Shown here: positions 8,052 through 17,697 of the stretch, piece by piece
Layout of the letters: each line of letters begins with the position of its first letter
Numbering within the stretch: the first letter of the stretch is position 1
The notes under the pieces: generated by a model
What the model saw: the letters and a program-made list of their open reading frames with translations, nothing else
What the model was told of the DNA's origin: nothing
Databases searched by the model: none
Assembly (NCBI GenBank): GCA_046154185.1
Contig: JBJXGE010000032.1
Coordinates: 124,001-188,000 of the forward strand
Direction of reading: 5' to 3'
Source: JBJXGE01 sp046154185
GTDB lineage: Bacteria > Planctomycetota > UBA8108 > UBA1146 > JAJFFE01
Length of the DNA stretch: 64,000 nucleotides
Position numbers and translations under genes: made by a program

Positions 8052-11000
8052 ATGGAGACTGGTTCGATCTTCGTCAATCGCCGCTATGAGCTGCAGAAAC
8101 TCCTTTCGCAAGGTGCGGGCGGACTCGTTTTCGCAGCGCACGATCGGCTGATGAAAACCGAGCCGCTGAGTTTCGACGCCGGCGGTGGAAATCGAGTCGG
8201 TTCGCGCCCGGATCCGACGTTCGTGATCAAGATTTTTCTCGATCCGCAACGCGAGCGCGGCGCGCGCGCCGATGAGCGAATCGCGCGACTCGTCACGCTG
8301 CGGCACCCCCACTTGAGTCCAGTGCTCGACTTCGGCCGCGTGAAGACGATCGAGTCGCTACCGGTGGCCACCGATGAAACCGCGGTCGCGACCCATCACT
8401 GGCACGAATCCACCGAAAAACTGCGCGGCGCGGTGTTCCTTACGACGGCATACGTTTCGGGAGGCGACCTCACGCAGGCGACGCAGCGATTCCTCAGCAA
8501 GCAACCGCCATCGGAAGCGCTCGATCGATGGCTGACGGGCGTCGTCTCGCAAGCGCTCGAAGCGTTGCGTTATTTGCACGAGCTCGCGCTTCTCCACTTT
8601 GACATCAAACCCGAGCACTTGCTGTGCGATGCGCTCGACGAATTTGCCCCCGGTATCCCCAAACTGTATTTGATCGATCTCGGACTCAGCGCGCGCGAGT
8701 CGACGCCGCTCGGCAATCGCGTGCGCGGAACGTTTCCGTATATGGCGCCCGAAGTTCTCAAAAGCAGCATGGTCGACCATCGAGTGGATTTGTATTCACT
8801 CGGAATGACGCTGTATCACGCGCTCACCGGTGGTTTGCTCGTGCGCGAGAATAAACGTGAGGATTTGCTGCAAATGGCGCGCAATGACGCCTGGCCGCAG
8901 CTTTCGGACCTAGTACCGACTGTTCCCGAGTATTGGCGGGCGACCATCCATCGTTTGCTCAGCGCGGCGCCCGAAGCGCGCCATGCGAGTGCCGCCGCAC
9001 TCATCGAGGAAATCCGGCGCCGCGAGGCCGCGGCTGGGCTACCCAAGGTCGTACCGCTCAGTTGGAAAGTCCCGTTACTGGTCGGGCAGGAACGCGAGTA
9101 CGAATACGTCGGGCGCGAACTCGATCGGCTTGGCGTCGGCGAGATCAACTGCTCGCTCATCTTGTTGAGTGGCGAGCAAGGCGTCGGCCGACGCGCGCTG
9201 ATCGAACGGCTCATCGGCTTGTCCCGGTGCAAGGGGATTGAGTGCTTTCGCGTGCGATGTTGCGGCGCGACCGAAGCGCCGCTCGCGCCAATTGAAAAAC
9301 TGCTGCAGCAGCTTCGACAGCATCCGCTGACGCCGGAGAGCATGCATCGCGAATTAGAATTCGTGATCGACTGGCTTCGTAATGGCGCTCTCCCGCCGAC
9401 GAGCCAGTTTCCGCCCTTGCCGGAACGACGGCACGAACGCGTTCGCTTGCTGGCGCTCATTTCCAATCTGCTCGCGGCGTTGCCCCGCGGAGAACCGTTC
9501 TTGTTTGTCATTGAGGAACTTCACCTCGGCGCGCCCGAACTCATCGAATGCCTCGCACTCATTTCCCATCGATTGCGGCAAGCGCGACGTCAAGATGTCG
9601 ACGCAAACTCGCGACCGGTCGCAATGCACCGGGCGAAGGCGAATAGTCGCCAGCCGTTCGACGAGTCCGTCGGTCGCAACGATACGCCGCTGATGGATTT
9701 AGTCGGCGGCGCAGCGGAACTCAGCGTCGAAGACGACGGCGCTTATCCGCCGAGCGAAGTCGCATCCATCCCGACAGAGCATCGCGACGAGCCGGCGCTC
9801 GGACCGGCGGTGTTGATCGTCGCATCGATCGACGATCGCTGGCACGAGCAGCCGCGCTTCAAAATCAAGGGCCGCATCCTCTCGTTGTCAGAATTGTCCC
9901 GCGAACCCGACGTGGCGCGCATCTCGCTCAAGCCGCTCTCACTCGCGCGCACTCGTGACCTGCTGCGCGAAGCGCTCGGGCCTTGTCATTTCCCACCGCA
10001 GGTTTACGCGGATCTTCACCGCGGCTCGCGGGGAATGTCGCGCTCGCTGTTGCAGCTCGTCGGAGAGAGCTTGCGGTACGGGCTCATACGCCGCGAGTCG
10101 CACGGTTGGGTGCTCGGCGACACGGGTTTCTCCCTGGATCGGTTGCGGGCCTTACGCACCGCGGAATGGAATGAGTTCACGCCCACGGAACGCGCGGTCT
10201 TGCTCGCGCTGGAGCGCGCGCAAGGCGGGATAAGTACGCGTTCTTTACTGGCGGCACTCGAGCGCACGCAGCAAGCAAATCCAAAAGTCTTGCTCCAGCG
10301 TTTGGAAAGTCTCGGCTGGCTCAGTACTGACTCGGTCACGTCCCTCGTCCTGCTCGACCACTCGCCGGCTGACGCGCACACCGGAGACTCGACAGCCGCG
10401 GACCGCGCCGAGCTCGCACGGTTCGAAAACGAACGCGCGCAACTGCTGCTTGAAGAGAGTCCACAACAACCCTACGGCGCGGTTCGTTTGCTGCAGAAAC
10501 TCGGCGCGACGGCGCTCTTGAGTGGGATTCTGCCGCGCGCGCTCGACGGACTCCGTTCCATCCATGCGGAATCGACGATTGTCGAGCTCGTCGACAGTTT
10601 GCGAGCAACTGCGCCGGAAGTGCTCGACCCCGATACGTTGTTCACCGAGGCGCTCGCGTTATTGGATCTCGATCAGCTCGCGCTCGCGACGGATCGCCTC
10701 GTGGCGCTCATTGCGCTGAATCCCGGCGGCGAGCGACAACCGGAAGCGCGCCTGGTGGTCAGCAAACTCTTTCGCGCCGAGGGACGCAGCGCGGAAGCGC
10801 GTCGAGAGCTCGAACTCGCGCTCGTCGAAACCCGCGCGCTCGCAAACGTCGAGCTCGAAGCACGTGCTTGGATTGAACTCGGCGAGACCGAACTCGCGGA
10901 AAACGATACGGATGCCGCCGCGCGCTGTGCCGCAAACGCACTCGAGCTTGTTGTCGGCACGTCAACCGCCTCGCCTCGCGCGTTAAGCGCGGACGTTGTG

Positions 11001-14000
11001 CTCACGGCACGCGTTCGTTTGTTTCAATCGTTCGTGCAGCGCGAGCAGGGTTTGGGTGAACGCGCGCATACGCAGCTCTCCGCGTTTCTCGATCGTTCGC
11101 GTGAGGAACTCCCGGGTCCATGGTTAGCGCGCGCGCTCGACCGCGTTGCGGCCTTGGAGTACCAACACGGCCGCTACGACCAAGCCTTGCGCCATTGGGG
11201 CGAATGCATCGCCTTGCACGAAAAGTCGCAAGACTGGCTCTTCCTCGCCGACGCGCTCGGCAACCTCGGCCGCGTCTACACCAACCGCGGCGAACAGGAG
11301 CTTGCGACGCGCTGCTACCAGCGCTGCCTGGTCTACTTTGAGCGCGTGAACCATCGACATGGAATCGCGAGCACCCGCAACAACATGGGTCTCGTGTACA
11401 AAATGTGCAATCGACTCGAAGAAGCTGAACGGTGCTTTCGCAGCAGCCTCGAGCTCTATGAAGCGCTCGGACCGCCCGACAAATTTCAAGCCGTTGCGCT
11501 CAATAACCTCTCTGACATCATCATGCAGCGCGGCGACTATCAGGAGGCGCTGAAGCAGAGTCTGCGCAGCCTCGAGATTCGCAAGACGTTGAACAACCCG
11601 AACGACATCGCGTTCTCGTATTACCGCATTGCGTCGATCTATCGCACACAAGGCGAAATCGACTTGGCGCAGGACTTCGCCGAAAAGTCGCTCGAAATTC
11701 GCCGCGAGCACGGCGACAAGATGAACCTCGGCTACGTGCTCAAACTGCTGGGCGACCTGCACCTCTTGCGTGGCCAATACCTCGAAGCTCTGCGGTGCCT
11801 GCGCCAGAGCTTGGCGACCTTTGAGGCGCTTGGCAACAAAGTCGGCCGGCTCATTTTGCTCGACTTGTTGAGCGCACCGTTTCGCCAAGTTGGACTCTAC
11901 GACGAAGCGCGACAATACGTCGACAAGGCAACCGCACTGGCCCGGGAACTCGGTGTCGAGTGCCATATAGGCGCGGCGATGCAAAGCCAAGGTCTTTTGC
12001 ATCTCGAGCTCGGTGAACTCGCCGAAAGCGAAACGTGTCTCAAGCACGCCGAGCAAGCACTCCGCCGCGAAAGCAATCGTCGCGATCTCGCCGCGCTCCT
12101 GCTCGACAAGGCTCGACTCATGCTGGAACTCGGCCAACGCGAGCGTTCGGAGTCGGCGCTCGAAGAGGCGTACCAACACATCGAGGAGCTGGGCTCCGTA
12201 GATTTGTACCCGTATTACTATCGATTGCGTGGCCGGCTCGAGGCGGCGCGCGGCGCGCCGGACTTGCCGGTAGCCATGAAGCTCCTCGAGCGCGGCTTGG
12301 AGGAGGCGCGGAAGCTCGACCTGCCGGAAGAAGTGTGGCGGATTCAACACGCGCTCGGCCGACTCGAGAATTCCCAAGGCCGGCGCGAGAACGCGCGGCA
12401 GTTTTTTCAGCAGGCGGTGGATGCCTTGTATTCCATCCGAGGGCGCTTGCCGAGCCAGTTCCAGGAAAGCTATCTGCAAACAAGCGAGCGCGCCGAAGCG
12501 CTCGGCGATCTCGAGGCATTGTTGACCACATCACCGGACTCGCCGAACGAAAGCGGTGTTTTCGGTAACAGCGAAAACGCGGCGCCGATCGCGAGTCACA
12601 GTAACGGCGGAGAGCGCGGCAGCGCCGGAATCGAAGCCGAGGAGTTACTAAAACTGCAGGAGATCAGCGCGCTCATCGCGACCGAGCGTAATCTCAACAC
12701 ACTGCTCGAGCGCATTCTCGATGCTGTTATCGAGTTGTTTCACGCCGAACGCGGTTTTCTGATCCTGAGTAAGGATGGAAAAGTCGTGGTTCGCAGCTCG
12801 CCCCACCTCGTGCTCGCCGAGGATTCGACCGCGTATCAACCGTACTCGAGGTCGATTGCCGGGCAAGTGCTCGCCTCGGGAACGCTTTTCCTAACGACCG
12901 ATGCGCAACACGATGAGCGGCTCGCAAGTTCAAGCTCCGTGCATGACCTGCGACTGCAAGCGATTGCATGTTTCCCGCTCGATTGCCAAGGACAGCGACT
13001 CGGCGTCATCTATCTGGAGAACCGCCATTCCAAGCAGTTGCTGCCAAAAGCGAAGGCGCGGCTCCTGATGGCGTTCTCGAGCCAAGCGGCCGTGGCGATT
13101 CGCAACGCCAGCTTGCTCGAGGAGAACGATCGTCGCCGCGGTGAACTCGAGATCTCGAAGCAGCGCATCGAGGAGTTGAACCGCGCACTGGAGCACAAGC
13201 TCGAAGAACAGAGCCGCGAACTCGAGCAGGCGCAGATCGCGATTCAGCGGCAGCAGGGCCAGCTCGAGGCGCGCTTTCAGTTTCACAACATCCTCGGCGC
13301 GTGTCCGCAAATGCGAAACGTCTACGCGTTGCTCGAGCGTATCGCGGCAACTAGCTTGCCGGTGCTCATCGAGGGTGAAAGCGGAACCGGCAAGGAGCTC
13401 GTCGCGCGCGCGCTCCATTACTGCGAACGCAGCGAACGACGGCAACGCCCCTTCATCTCCGAGAACTGTGCGGCGGTGGCCGAATCCTTGTTCGAGAGTG
13501 AACTCTTCGGCCACGTCAAAGGTGCCTTCACGGGCGCCGATCGCGATAAACCGGGCCTGATCGCGCTCGCCAAGGATGGCACATTGTTCTTGGACGAGAT
13601 TCATGCCCTCAGCCTCGAGATGCAACGCAAGTTGCTGCGCGTTTTGCAGGAGGGCGAGTATCGCCCGGTGGGCGGCGGCGAGTTTTTCAAAGCCAACGTG
13701 CGCTTACTGGCCGCCGCGAATCGGCCACTCTGGGACCTCGTGCAAGAAGGGAAGTTTCGTGAAGACCTGTACTATCGCCTCAACGTCTTGCGGCTTGAGC
13801 TGCCGCCGTTGCGTGACCGCGGCAACGACATCTTGCTGCTCGCAAAACACTTCCTTACCGAAATCTGCAGAAAGGAACGGCTCGACGCGAAAGTGCTCAG
13901 CCCGGAGTCTCTGCAGAGACTGCTGCAGTATTCCTTTCCCGGCAACGTGCGCGAACTCCGCAACATCATGGAGAAGGCGGCCGTGCTGTCGGTCGGACCG

Positions 14001-14243
14001 ACGATTCGCGCCGAGGAGCTCTACTTCGATACCAAGACCGCTCCGGCGAACAGTAACGGTGGTCTGGAACCCGGCTTGGTAGCCGTCGACGTCCCCTTGC
14101 GGAAAGCCAAGGACTCCTTTCAGCAGCACTACCTGCGACAACTCTTGGCGACGACCGACGGTGTCGTCGCTCATGCAGCAGCAGCAGCCGGGATTACGCG
14201 CGAGTCGCTCCACCGTTTGCTCAAGAAATACGGCATTCGATAA
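8052..14243 (+). CDS. Giant Ser/Thr kinase-like / ATPase / TPR / GAF / sigma54-activator fusion protein
   Basis: Single 2063-aa cytosolic regulator joining eukaryotic-like kinase signalling to sigma54 transcription activation. Domains: protein kinase-like, residues ~8-290, with glycine loop GAGGLVF, Lys60, catalytic loop HFDIKPEHLL (Asp184) and DLG at 209-211 in place of DFG; an AAA_16/STAND-like ATPase ~350-800 whose P-loop is GEQGVGRRAL (374 onward) and Walker B-like LFVIEELHLGAPEL; a long TPR solenoid ~1020-1475; GAF ~1545-1690; a coiled coil; a sigma54 AAA+ with GESGTGKE at 1775-1782 and GAFTGA at 1824-1829; and a Fis-type HTH at the end (AAAAAGITRESLHRLLKKYG). The frame extends upstream to 7755, over the previous gene, but homology begins at ATG 8052 (MRYEL-type kinase start METGSIFVNRRYELQKL), preceded by GGGGAC. 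Confidence 0.92.
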   Translation: METGSIFVNRRYELQKLLSQGAGGLVFAAHDRLMKTEPLSFDAGGGNRVGSRPDPTFVIKIFLDPQRERGARADERIARLVTLRHPHLSPVLDFGRVKTIESLPVATDETAVATHHWHESTEKLRGAVFLTTAYVSGGDLTQATQRFLSKQPPSEALDRWLTGVVSQALEALRYLHELALLHFDIKPEHLLCDALDEFAPGIPKLYLIDLGLSARESTPLGNRVRGTFPYMAPEVLKSSMVDHRVDLYSLGMTLYHALTGGLLVRENKREDLLQMARNDAWPQLSDLVPTVPEYWRATIHRLLSAAPEARHASAAALIEEIRRREAAAGLPKVVPLSWKVPLLVGQEREYEYVGRELDRLGVGEINCSLILLSGEQGVGRRALIERLIGLSRCKGIECFRVRCCGATEAPLAPIEKLLQQLRQHPLTPESMHRELEFVIDWLRNGALPPTSQFPPLPERRHERVRLLALISNLLAALPRGEPFLFVIEELHLGAPELIECLALISHRLRQARRQDVDANSRPVAMHRAKANSRQPFDESVGRNDTPLMDLVGGAAELSVEDDGAYPPSEVASIPTEHRDEPALGPAVLIVASIDDRWHEQPRFKIKGRILSLSELSREPDVARISLKPLSLARTRDLLREALGPCHFPPQVYADLHRGSRGMSRSLLQLVGESLRYGLIRRESHGWVLGDTGFSLDRLRALRTAEWNEFTPTERAVLLALERAQGGISTRSLLAALERTQQANPKVLLQRLESLGWLSTDSVTSLVLLDHSPADAHTGDSTAADRAELARFENERAQLLLEESPQQPYGAVRLLQKLGATALLSGILPRALDGLRSIHAESTIVELVDSLRATAPEVLDPDTLFTEALALLDLDQLALATDRLVALIALNPGGERQPEARLVVSKLFRAEGRSAEARRELELALVETRALANVELEARAWIELGETELAENDTDAAARCAANALELVVGTSTASPRALSADVVLTARVRLFQSFVQREQGLGERAHTQLSAFLDRSREELPGPWLARALDRVAALEYQHGRYDQALRHWGECIALHEKSQDWLFLADALGNLGRVYTNRGEQELATRCYQRCLVYFERVNHRHGIASTRNNMGLVYKMCNRLEEAERCFRSSLELYEALGPPDKFQAVALNNLSDIIMQRGDYQEALKQSLRSLEIRKTLNNPNDIAFSYYRIASIYRTQGEIDLAQDFAEKSLEIRREHGDKMNLGYVLKLLGDLHLLRGQYLEALRCLRQSLATFEALGNKVGRLILLDLLSAPFRQVGLYDEARQYVDKATALARELGVECHIGAAMQSQGLLHLELGELAESETCLKHAEQALRRESNRRDLAALLLDKARLMLELGQRERSESALEEAYQHIEELGSVDLYPYYYRLRGRLEAARGAPDLPVAMKLLERGLEEARKLDLPEEVWRIQHALGRLENSQGRRENARQFFQQAVDALYSIRGRLPSQFQESYLQTSERAEALGDLEALLTTSPDSPNESGVFGNSENAAPIASHSNGGERGSAGIEAEELLKLQEISALIATERNLNTLLERILDAVIELFHAERGFLILSKDGKVVVRSSPHLVLAEDSTAYQPYSRSIAGQVLASGTLFLTTDAQHDERLASSSSVHDLRLQAIACFPLDCQGQRLGVIYLENRHSKQLLPKAKARLLMAFSSQAAVAIRNASLLEENDRRRGELEISKQRIEELNRALEHKLEEQSRELEQAQIAIQRQQGQLEARFQFHNILGACPQMRNVYALLERIAATSLPVLIEGESGTGKELVARALHYCERSERRQRPFISENCAAVAESLFESELFGHVKGAFTGADRDKPGLIALAKDGTLFLDEIHALSLEMQRKLLRVLQEGEYRPVGGGEFFKANVRLLAAANRPLWDLVQEGKFREDLYYRLNVLRLELPPLRDRGNDILLLAKHFLTEICRKERLDAKVLSPESLQRLLQYSFPGNVRELRNIMEKAAVLSVGPTIRAEELYFDTKTAPANSNGGLEPGLVAVDVPLRKAKDSFQQHYLRQLLATTDGVVAHAAAAAGITRESLHRLLKKYGIR

Positions 14244-14419
14244 CCTTCAGCTCCGGCCCGACCGGCCAAAACGGCGCGCTCCGTCGGTTCGTTGTAAAGA
14301 TGTTGGTTGCGCCCAAACATCGCCGACCTATAATTGGCGGCGTTGATTCCGGCTCACACGCAGTTCGTCAAATAGGTTCGCTGCGTTCCGGTCGGACCCA
14401 CGCTAGAGCGGTTGGTGAT

Positions 14420-15238
14420 ATGTTCCGAGATTCTTCGCAGGGAAACATCCAAGCAGAATTGGTCCATGGCAGCGTTCAAAGACGGGTCCACAGTCGAAAT
14501 CGCGTCTCTCGCGTGTGGTGCGTTTCGCTTGTAGCGCTGCTGCTGCTTTCTATCCCGACCATTGTTTGTCTGCGCAATTCTGTTACGGCGCTTGAGCCGA
14601 TCTTCCTTCTGCCGCCGGTGACGCCGACCTATTTCTTCTCGATTTCTGGGCAGAACGACGGCGAGAGCGTCAATGTCTTGAGTTGCGTCGGCGCCCGGAC
14701 GAATCACCCGTTCGCGGCTAGGGTGGAATTCTGCCAAGCGGACAGATTGCTCGGCGGTCGCATGTTGACGGGCGTCGAGACACCCGTCTTGATCGATACG
14801 AGTCAAGTGCCGGCGGGCCTGCAGACCATTACGGCACGTTTTTACACTCTCATCGGTAATTTGGTCGGTAGTGCGAGTGTCACGGCGCTCGTGCAGCACC
14901 CCACCCTCGACGCGCAACTCGAAATCAAGCCGGACCTCTCGCGTGTGATCCAACTCAACGTGACGCCGACCATCGGTGCAACCTCGTACGCGGTGTTGGC
15001 CCGCGCGGATAGCTCTACTACCTACTCCAGCACCTACGGAATCTGGTCGCCGATTCAGTTGGATAACGCGATGGTCCTCGGCCAGGGCTCGTTCCTGACG
15101 CCCTCGACCGGAGCCCCGATCACGGCGAACCCAGTCGTTCCGTCATCCGTCCACGGCGTCACGTGGAACATCGCCGTGTTGGTTCTCGTCGATGGCAAGT
15201 GGCGCTCGTCTATTGTTCGTTCGGTGTATCTGCCGTAG
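14420..15238 (+). CDS. Hypothetical membrane-anchored or secreted protein
   Basis: Protein of 272 aa that I do not recognise. An Arg-rich N-terminus is followed by one hydrophobic segment (VWCVSLVALLLLSIPTIVCL) that would act as a signal-anchor or signal peptide, then a beta-rich extracytoplasmic region with segments such as AGLQTITARFYTLIGNLVGS that resemble an Ig-like fold (inference). The start is uncertain: the frame is open back to 14300, and ATG 14420 was chosen because it leaves a normal-length N-region. It lies on the same strand as the giant regulator, 176 bp downstream. Confidence 0.6.
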   Translation: MFRDSSQGNIQAELVHGSVQRRVHSRNRVSRVWCVSLVALLLLSIPTIVCLRNSVTALEPIFLLPPVTPTYFFSISGQNDGESVNVLSCVGARTNHPFAARVEFCQADRLLGGRMLTGVETPVLIDTSQVPAGLQTITARFYTLIGNLVGSASVTALVQHPTLDAQLEIKPDLSRVIQLNVTPTIGATSYAVLARADSSTTYSSTYGIWSPIQLDNAMVLGQGSFLTPSTGAPITANPVVPSSVHGVTWNIAVLVLVDGKWRSSIVRSVYLP

Positions 15239-15743
15239 GGCCCGCGTGCCGCGGGTCCGGCTAGATCGTCTGATTCGTTGACGATGGGTTCGGCGTGGAA
15301 CGACTCTAGGTTCCCACGTTTTCCTTTTCTTACTCTTCATAGACTGAGGTCTCGACGCGACTTTGCTCACAAGTCCGCCGGCCGCGAGCACGCAGGTCCT
15401 GAGTTTGCCTATCTCCTGCGCGTCTCGTTGGACTGTTCATGCCGCTGCGGCGCTGGTTCACCACACACGATGTTGTGATTCGGTTACACACTGACTGCCG
15501 AATGTATCCCGACGGATACACGCGACTCTCAGTATCCCGCCTCGGTTCATGAGCTTAGCTGTTTCAACAAAGCCGTTTAAGGCGGCACTCACCGGACGAA
15601 CCCCATTGGCGCTTGGTTTGCACCTCCCGAATGCGTTTCTGTCCCGTCCCCGGACCGCTTTGATCCGGTCAGGACTTCGGGTTGAGAGTGCAGAGCTACG
15701 CGCCGCTTCGAGTTGAGCAACGAGTGCAAAGAAGGCAGGCGTG
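15239..15743. other. Non-coding stretch upstream of the sigma factor gene
   Basis: About 500 bp without a supported gene on either strand. GC is lower and less codon-periodic than the flanks, as expected for a regulatory leader. It must hold the promoter of the sigma70 gene; I could not identify -35/-10 boxes, a riboswitch or a structured RNA with confidence. Confidence 0.5.
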
Positions 15744-17411
15744 ATGAGCTTTGAGGAGGCAGCCGAAGTGATACCTGAGCTTCGCAACGAGTCGGATCGG
15801 CTACGCAGTCACTTGGAACTCGTACGCGCCGTCGTGCGTGGTGCTGCTACGCCCCGTGCAAACGCGCACGCACGCGGGGCAGGAACCGCCGAGCGCAACG
15901 GCGGCTTCGGAGCCCGAACCAAAGAAGGCGCCGACGAACCGAGCGATGAAGGCGCCAGCTTCGAAGAGCGGGAGCCAAAAGACGAGGAACTCGACGCCGT
16001 CCACGAAAACACCTACGGGGCACTGACAGCGCGCGAAGCCGATGATCTGGCATTTCGTTCGCTCGACGATCCCGTTCGTATGTACTTCGCGCAAATGGCG
16101 GCGATCCCGCTCCTCACGCGCGAAGAAGAGATTCGGTATGCGCGTGAGATCGAAGAATCGCGGCAGAAACTCAAACGCTTGATTTTTCAGACGGCGCTTG
16201 GTCAAGAGCGCGCGGTGCTGCTGCTCGAACAAATCGACGACCATTCGCAGCTCGTCGAGAAATCGCTCGACCTGAATCTGTCGCGCAAAGGCGATCGCAG
16301 CCAATTTTACGATCGCATCCGACGCGAGATTCCGCTGCTGCGCCGCAGCCTCAGCGAGAATCGCAAGGACTTCGCCGCACTCCAAGCTCTCGAACCACAG
16401 CAGGTGCTCGAGCGCCAAAAAATCGATCGTCGACTTGCCCGCCGCATCAACCGCGTCGTGCGGCTGTTGGAAGCCTGCGACATCAAGATGAAGTTCCTGA
16501 CCCGATGGCAATCCGAGATCAACAAGCTCGGTCGCCATTTGGAATCCGAACTGCCGAAGATGCAGGCAAAGAACCGCATGTCGTCGGCGCCGCAGCACGA
16601 AGAGATCAACGGCGCGACGCTCGAGAGCTACGCGGGTTTCATCGAGCGCGCACGCGAGATCGGTCGTCAGTTTCTGCGGTACGAAGTCGCAAAAGGCAAA
16701 CTTTCGTCAGGCAACTTGCGGCTGGTTGTCAGCGTCGCAAAGAAGTACCGCGGCCGCGGCTTGTCGTTCTTGGATTTGATCCAAGAGGGCAACACGGGCC
16801 TCATGCGCGCTTGCGAGAAATACGAGCATCGCAAGGGCTACAAATTCAGCACGTACGCGACTTGGTGGATTCGGCAGGCGATCTCGCGCGCGATTGCGGA
16901 GAAATCTCGCATGGTGCGCTTACCGGTTTACATGTCGGAAACAATGGCGCGCCTCAACGCATTCACGCGCGATTTCATGCAGCGCACGGGCAACAAACCG
17001 GATCTGCACCTCATCGCCGAAGAATTGGAAATGCCGGAGATCGAGATCCACAAGATCATTCGAATGTCACGGGTGCCGCTCTCGCTCAGCAACCCGATGG
17101 GACAAGACGAGGATTCGTCGTTCGGTGACTTCCTCGCCGACCTGGCGGTTGAGTCGCCGGACACGCCGCTCACGAGCGCGGCGCTCCGGGATCGGTTGCG
17201 ATCGACACTCGAGTCCCTCAGCATGCGCGAACGCGAAGTGATCAAGATGCGCTTCGGGATCGACCGCGACTCGACGTACACGCTTGAGGAGCTCGGCAAG
17301 AAGTTCAAAGTCACCCGCGAGCGCATTCGTCAGATCGAGATTCGCGCCCTGAAAAAACTGAAACATCCGATCCGTGCGCGCAGCCTCGAAGGGTTTCTTG
17401 ACGAAGTGTAA
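15744..17411 (+). CDS. rpoD: RNA polymerase sigma70 factor, RpoD/SigA type
   Basis: Primary-type sigma factor, 555 aa. An acidic, poorly conserved N-terminal region (~1-95) precedes region 1.2 (AQMAAIPLLTREEEIRYARE), a non-conserved spacer, and region 2 with NLRLVVSVAKKYRGRGLSFL, DLIQEGNTGLMRACEKYEHR and YKFSTYATWWIRQAISRAIA, the promoter-melting and -10 recognition segments. Region 3 is followed by region 4 with MREREVIKMRFGI and FKVTRERIRQIEIRALKKLK, the -35 helix-turn-helix. All core regions are present. A GTG directly before the ATG is an alternative start; AAGG at 15732-15735 serves as ribosome binding site. Region 1.1 is not of the E. coli type. A strong intrinsic terminator follows at 17587-17629. 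Confidence 0.93.
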   Translation: MSFEEAAEVIPELRNESDRLRSHLELVRAVVRGAATPRANAHARGAGTAERNGGFGARTKEGADEPSDEGASFEEREPKDEELDAVHENTYGALTAREADDLAFRSLDDPVRMYFAQMAAIPLLTREEEIRYAREIEESRQKLKRLIFQTALGQERAVLLLEQIDDHSQLVEKSLDLNLSRKGDRSQFYDRIRREIPLLRRSLSENRKDFAALQALEPQQVLERQKIDRRLARRINRVVRLLEACDIKMKFLTRWQSEINKLGRHLESELPKMQAKNRMSSAPQHEEINGATLESYAGFIERAREIGRQFLRYEVAKGKLSSGNLRLVVSVAKKYRGRGLSFLDLIQEGNTGLMRACEKYEHRKGYKFSTYATWWIRQAISRAIAEKSRMVRLPVYMSETMARLNAFTRDFMQRTGNKPDLHLIAEELEMPEIEIHKIIRMSRVPLSLSNPMGQDEDSSFGDFLADLAVESPDTPLTSAALRDRLRSTLESLSMREREVIKMRFGIDRDSTYTLEELGKKFKVTRERIRQIEIRALKKLKHPIRARSLEGFLDEV

Positions 17412-17586
17412 GCGCGCGGAGCAAAGAATGAGTTGAACGAAAGCAAACTACACTCTCCTCCTTGTGCGTGGCCGGGGTATGCCCCCTTCGCCGGGTGATT
17501 CACTGCGACCTGACATCGACAGCTTGGAGTCGAATCACACGTCGAAGAACCTCGGCCACGCAAGTTTTGATACATGAGTCGTCGTC

Positions 17587-17629
17587 AGGAGCCTCTCTCA
17601 CCCCCCCCGAGAGGGGCTCCTCTTTTTTT
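17587..17629 (+). terminator. Intrinsic terminator downstream of rpoD
   Basis: A 13-bp stem (17587-17599 with 17609-17621, one G-U pair) around a C-rich 9-nt loop, followed by a run of seven T. It is placed 175 bp after the sigma factor stop, and it separates that gene from the convergent FabZ-like gene. Confidence 0.88.
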
Positions 17630-17646
17630 AGGGGATGCGGCGCACG

Positions 17647-17696
17647 GGCCGTTTTTCTTTGTGGTGCTGTCCGCAGCACCGCAAGAAACAACGGCC
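17647..17696. repeat. Long imperfect inverted repeat with GGTGCTG/CAGCACC core
   Basis: The core GGTGCTG-TCCG-CAGCACC (17663-17680) is flanked by T/A-rich arms and an outer GGCCGTT (17647-17653) / AACGGCC (17690-17696) pair, so almost the whole 50 bp can fold as one imperfect hairpin. The core has the same sequence as the hairpin units of the tandem array at 42108-42223, so this is a dispersed member of that repeat family. It sits immediately beyond the stop of the FabZ-like gene (minus strand). Confidence 0.7.
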
Positions 17697-17697
17697 G

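Noticed and set aside
11124..12479. Long minus-strand frame opposite the TPR region
   Set aside because: Complement of repetitive Leu/Ala/Glu codons; mirror of the TPR solenoid.
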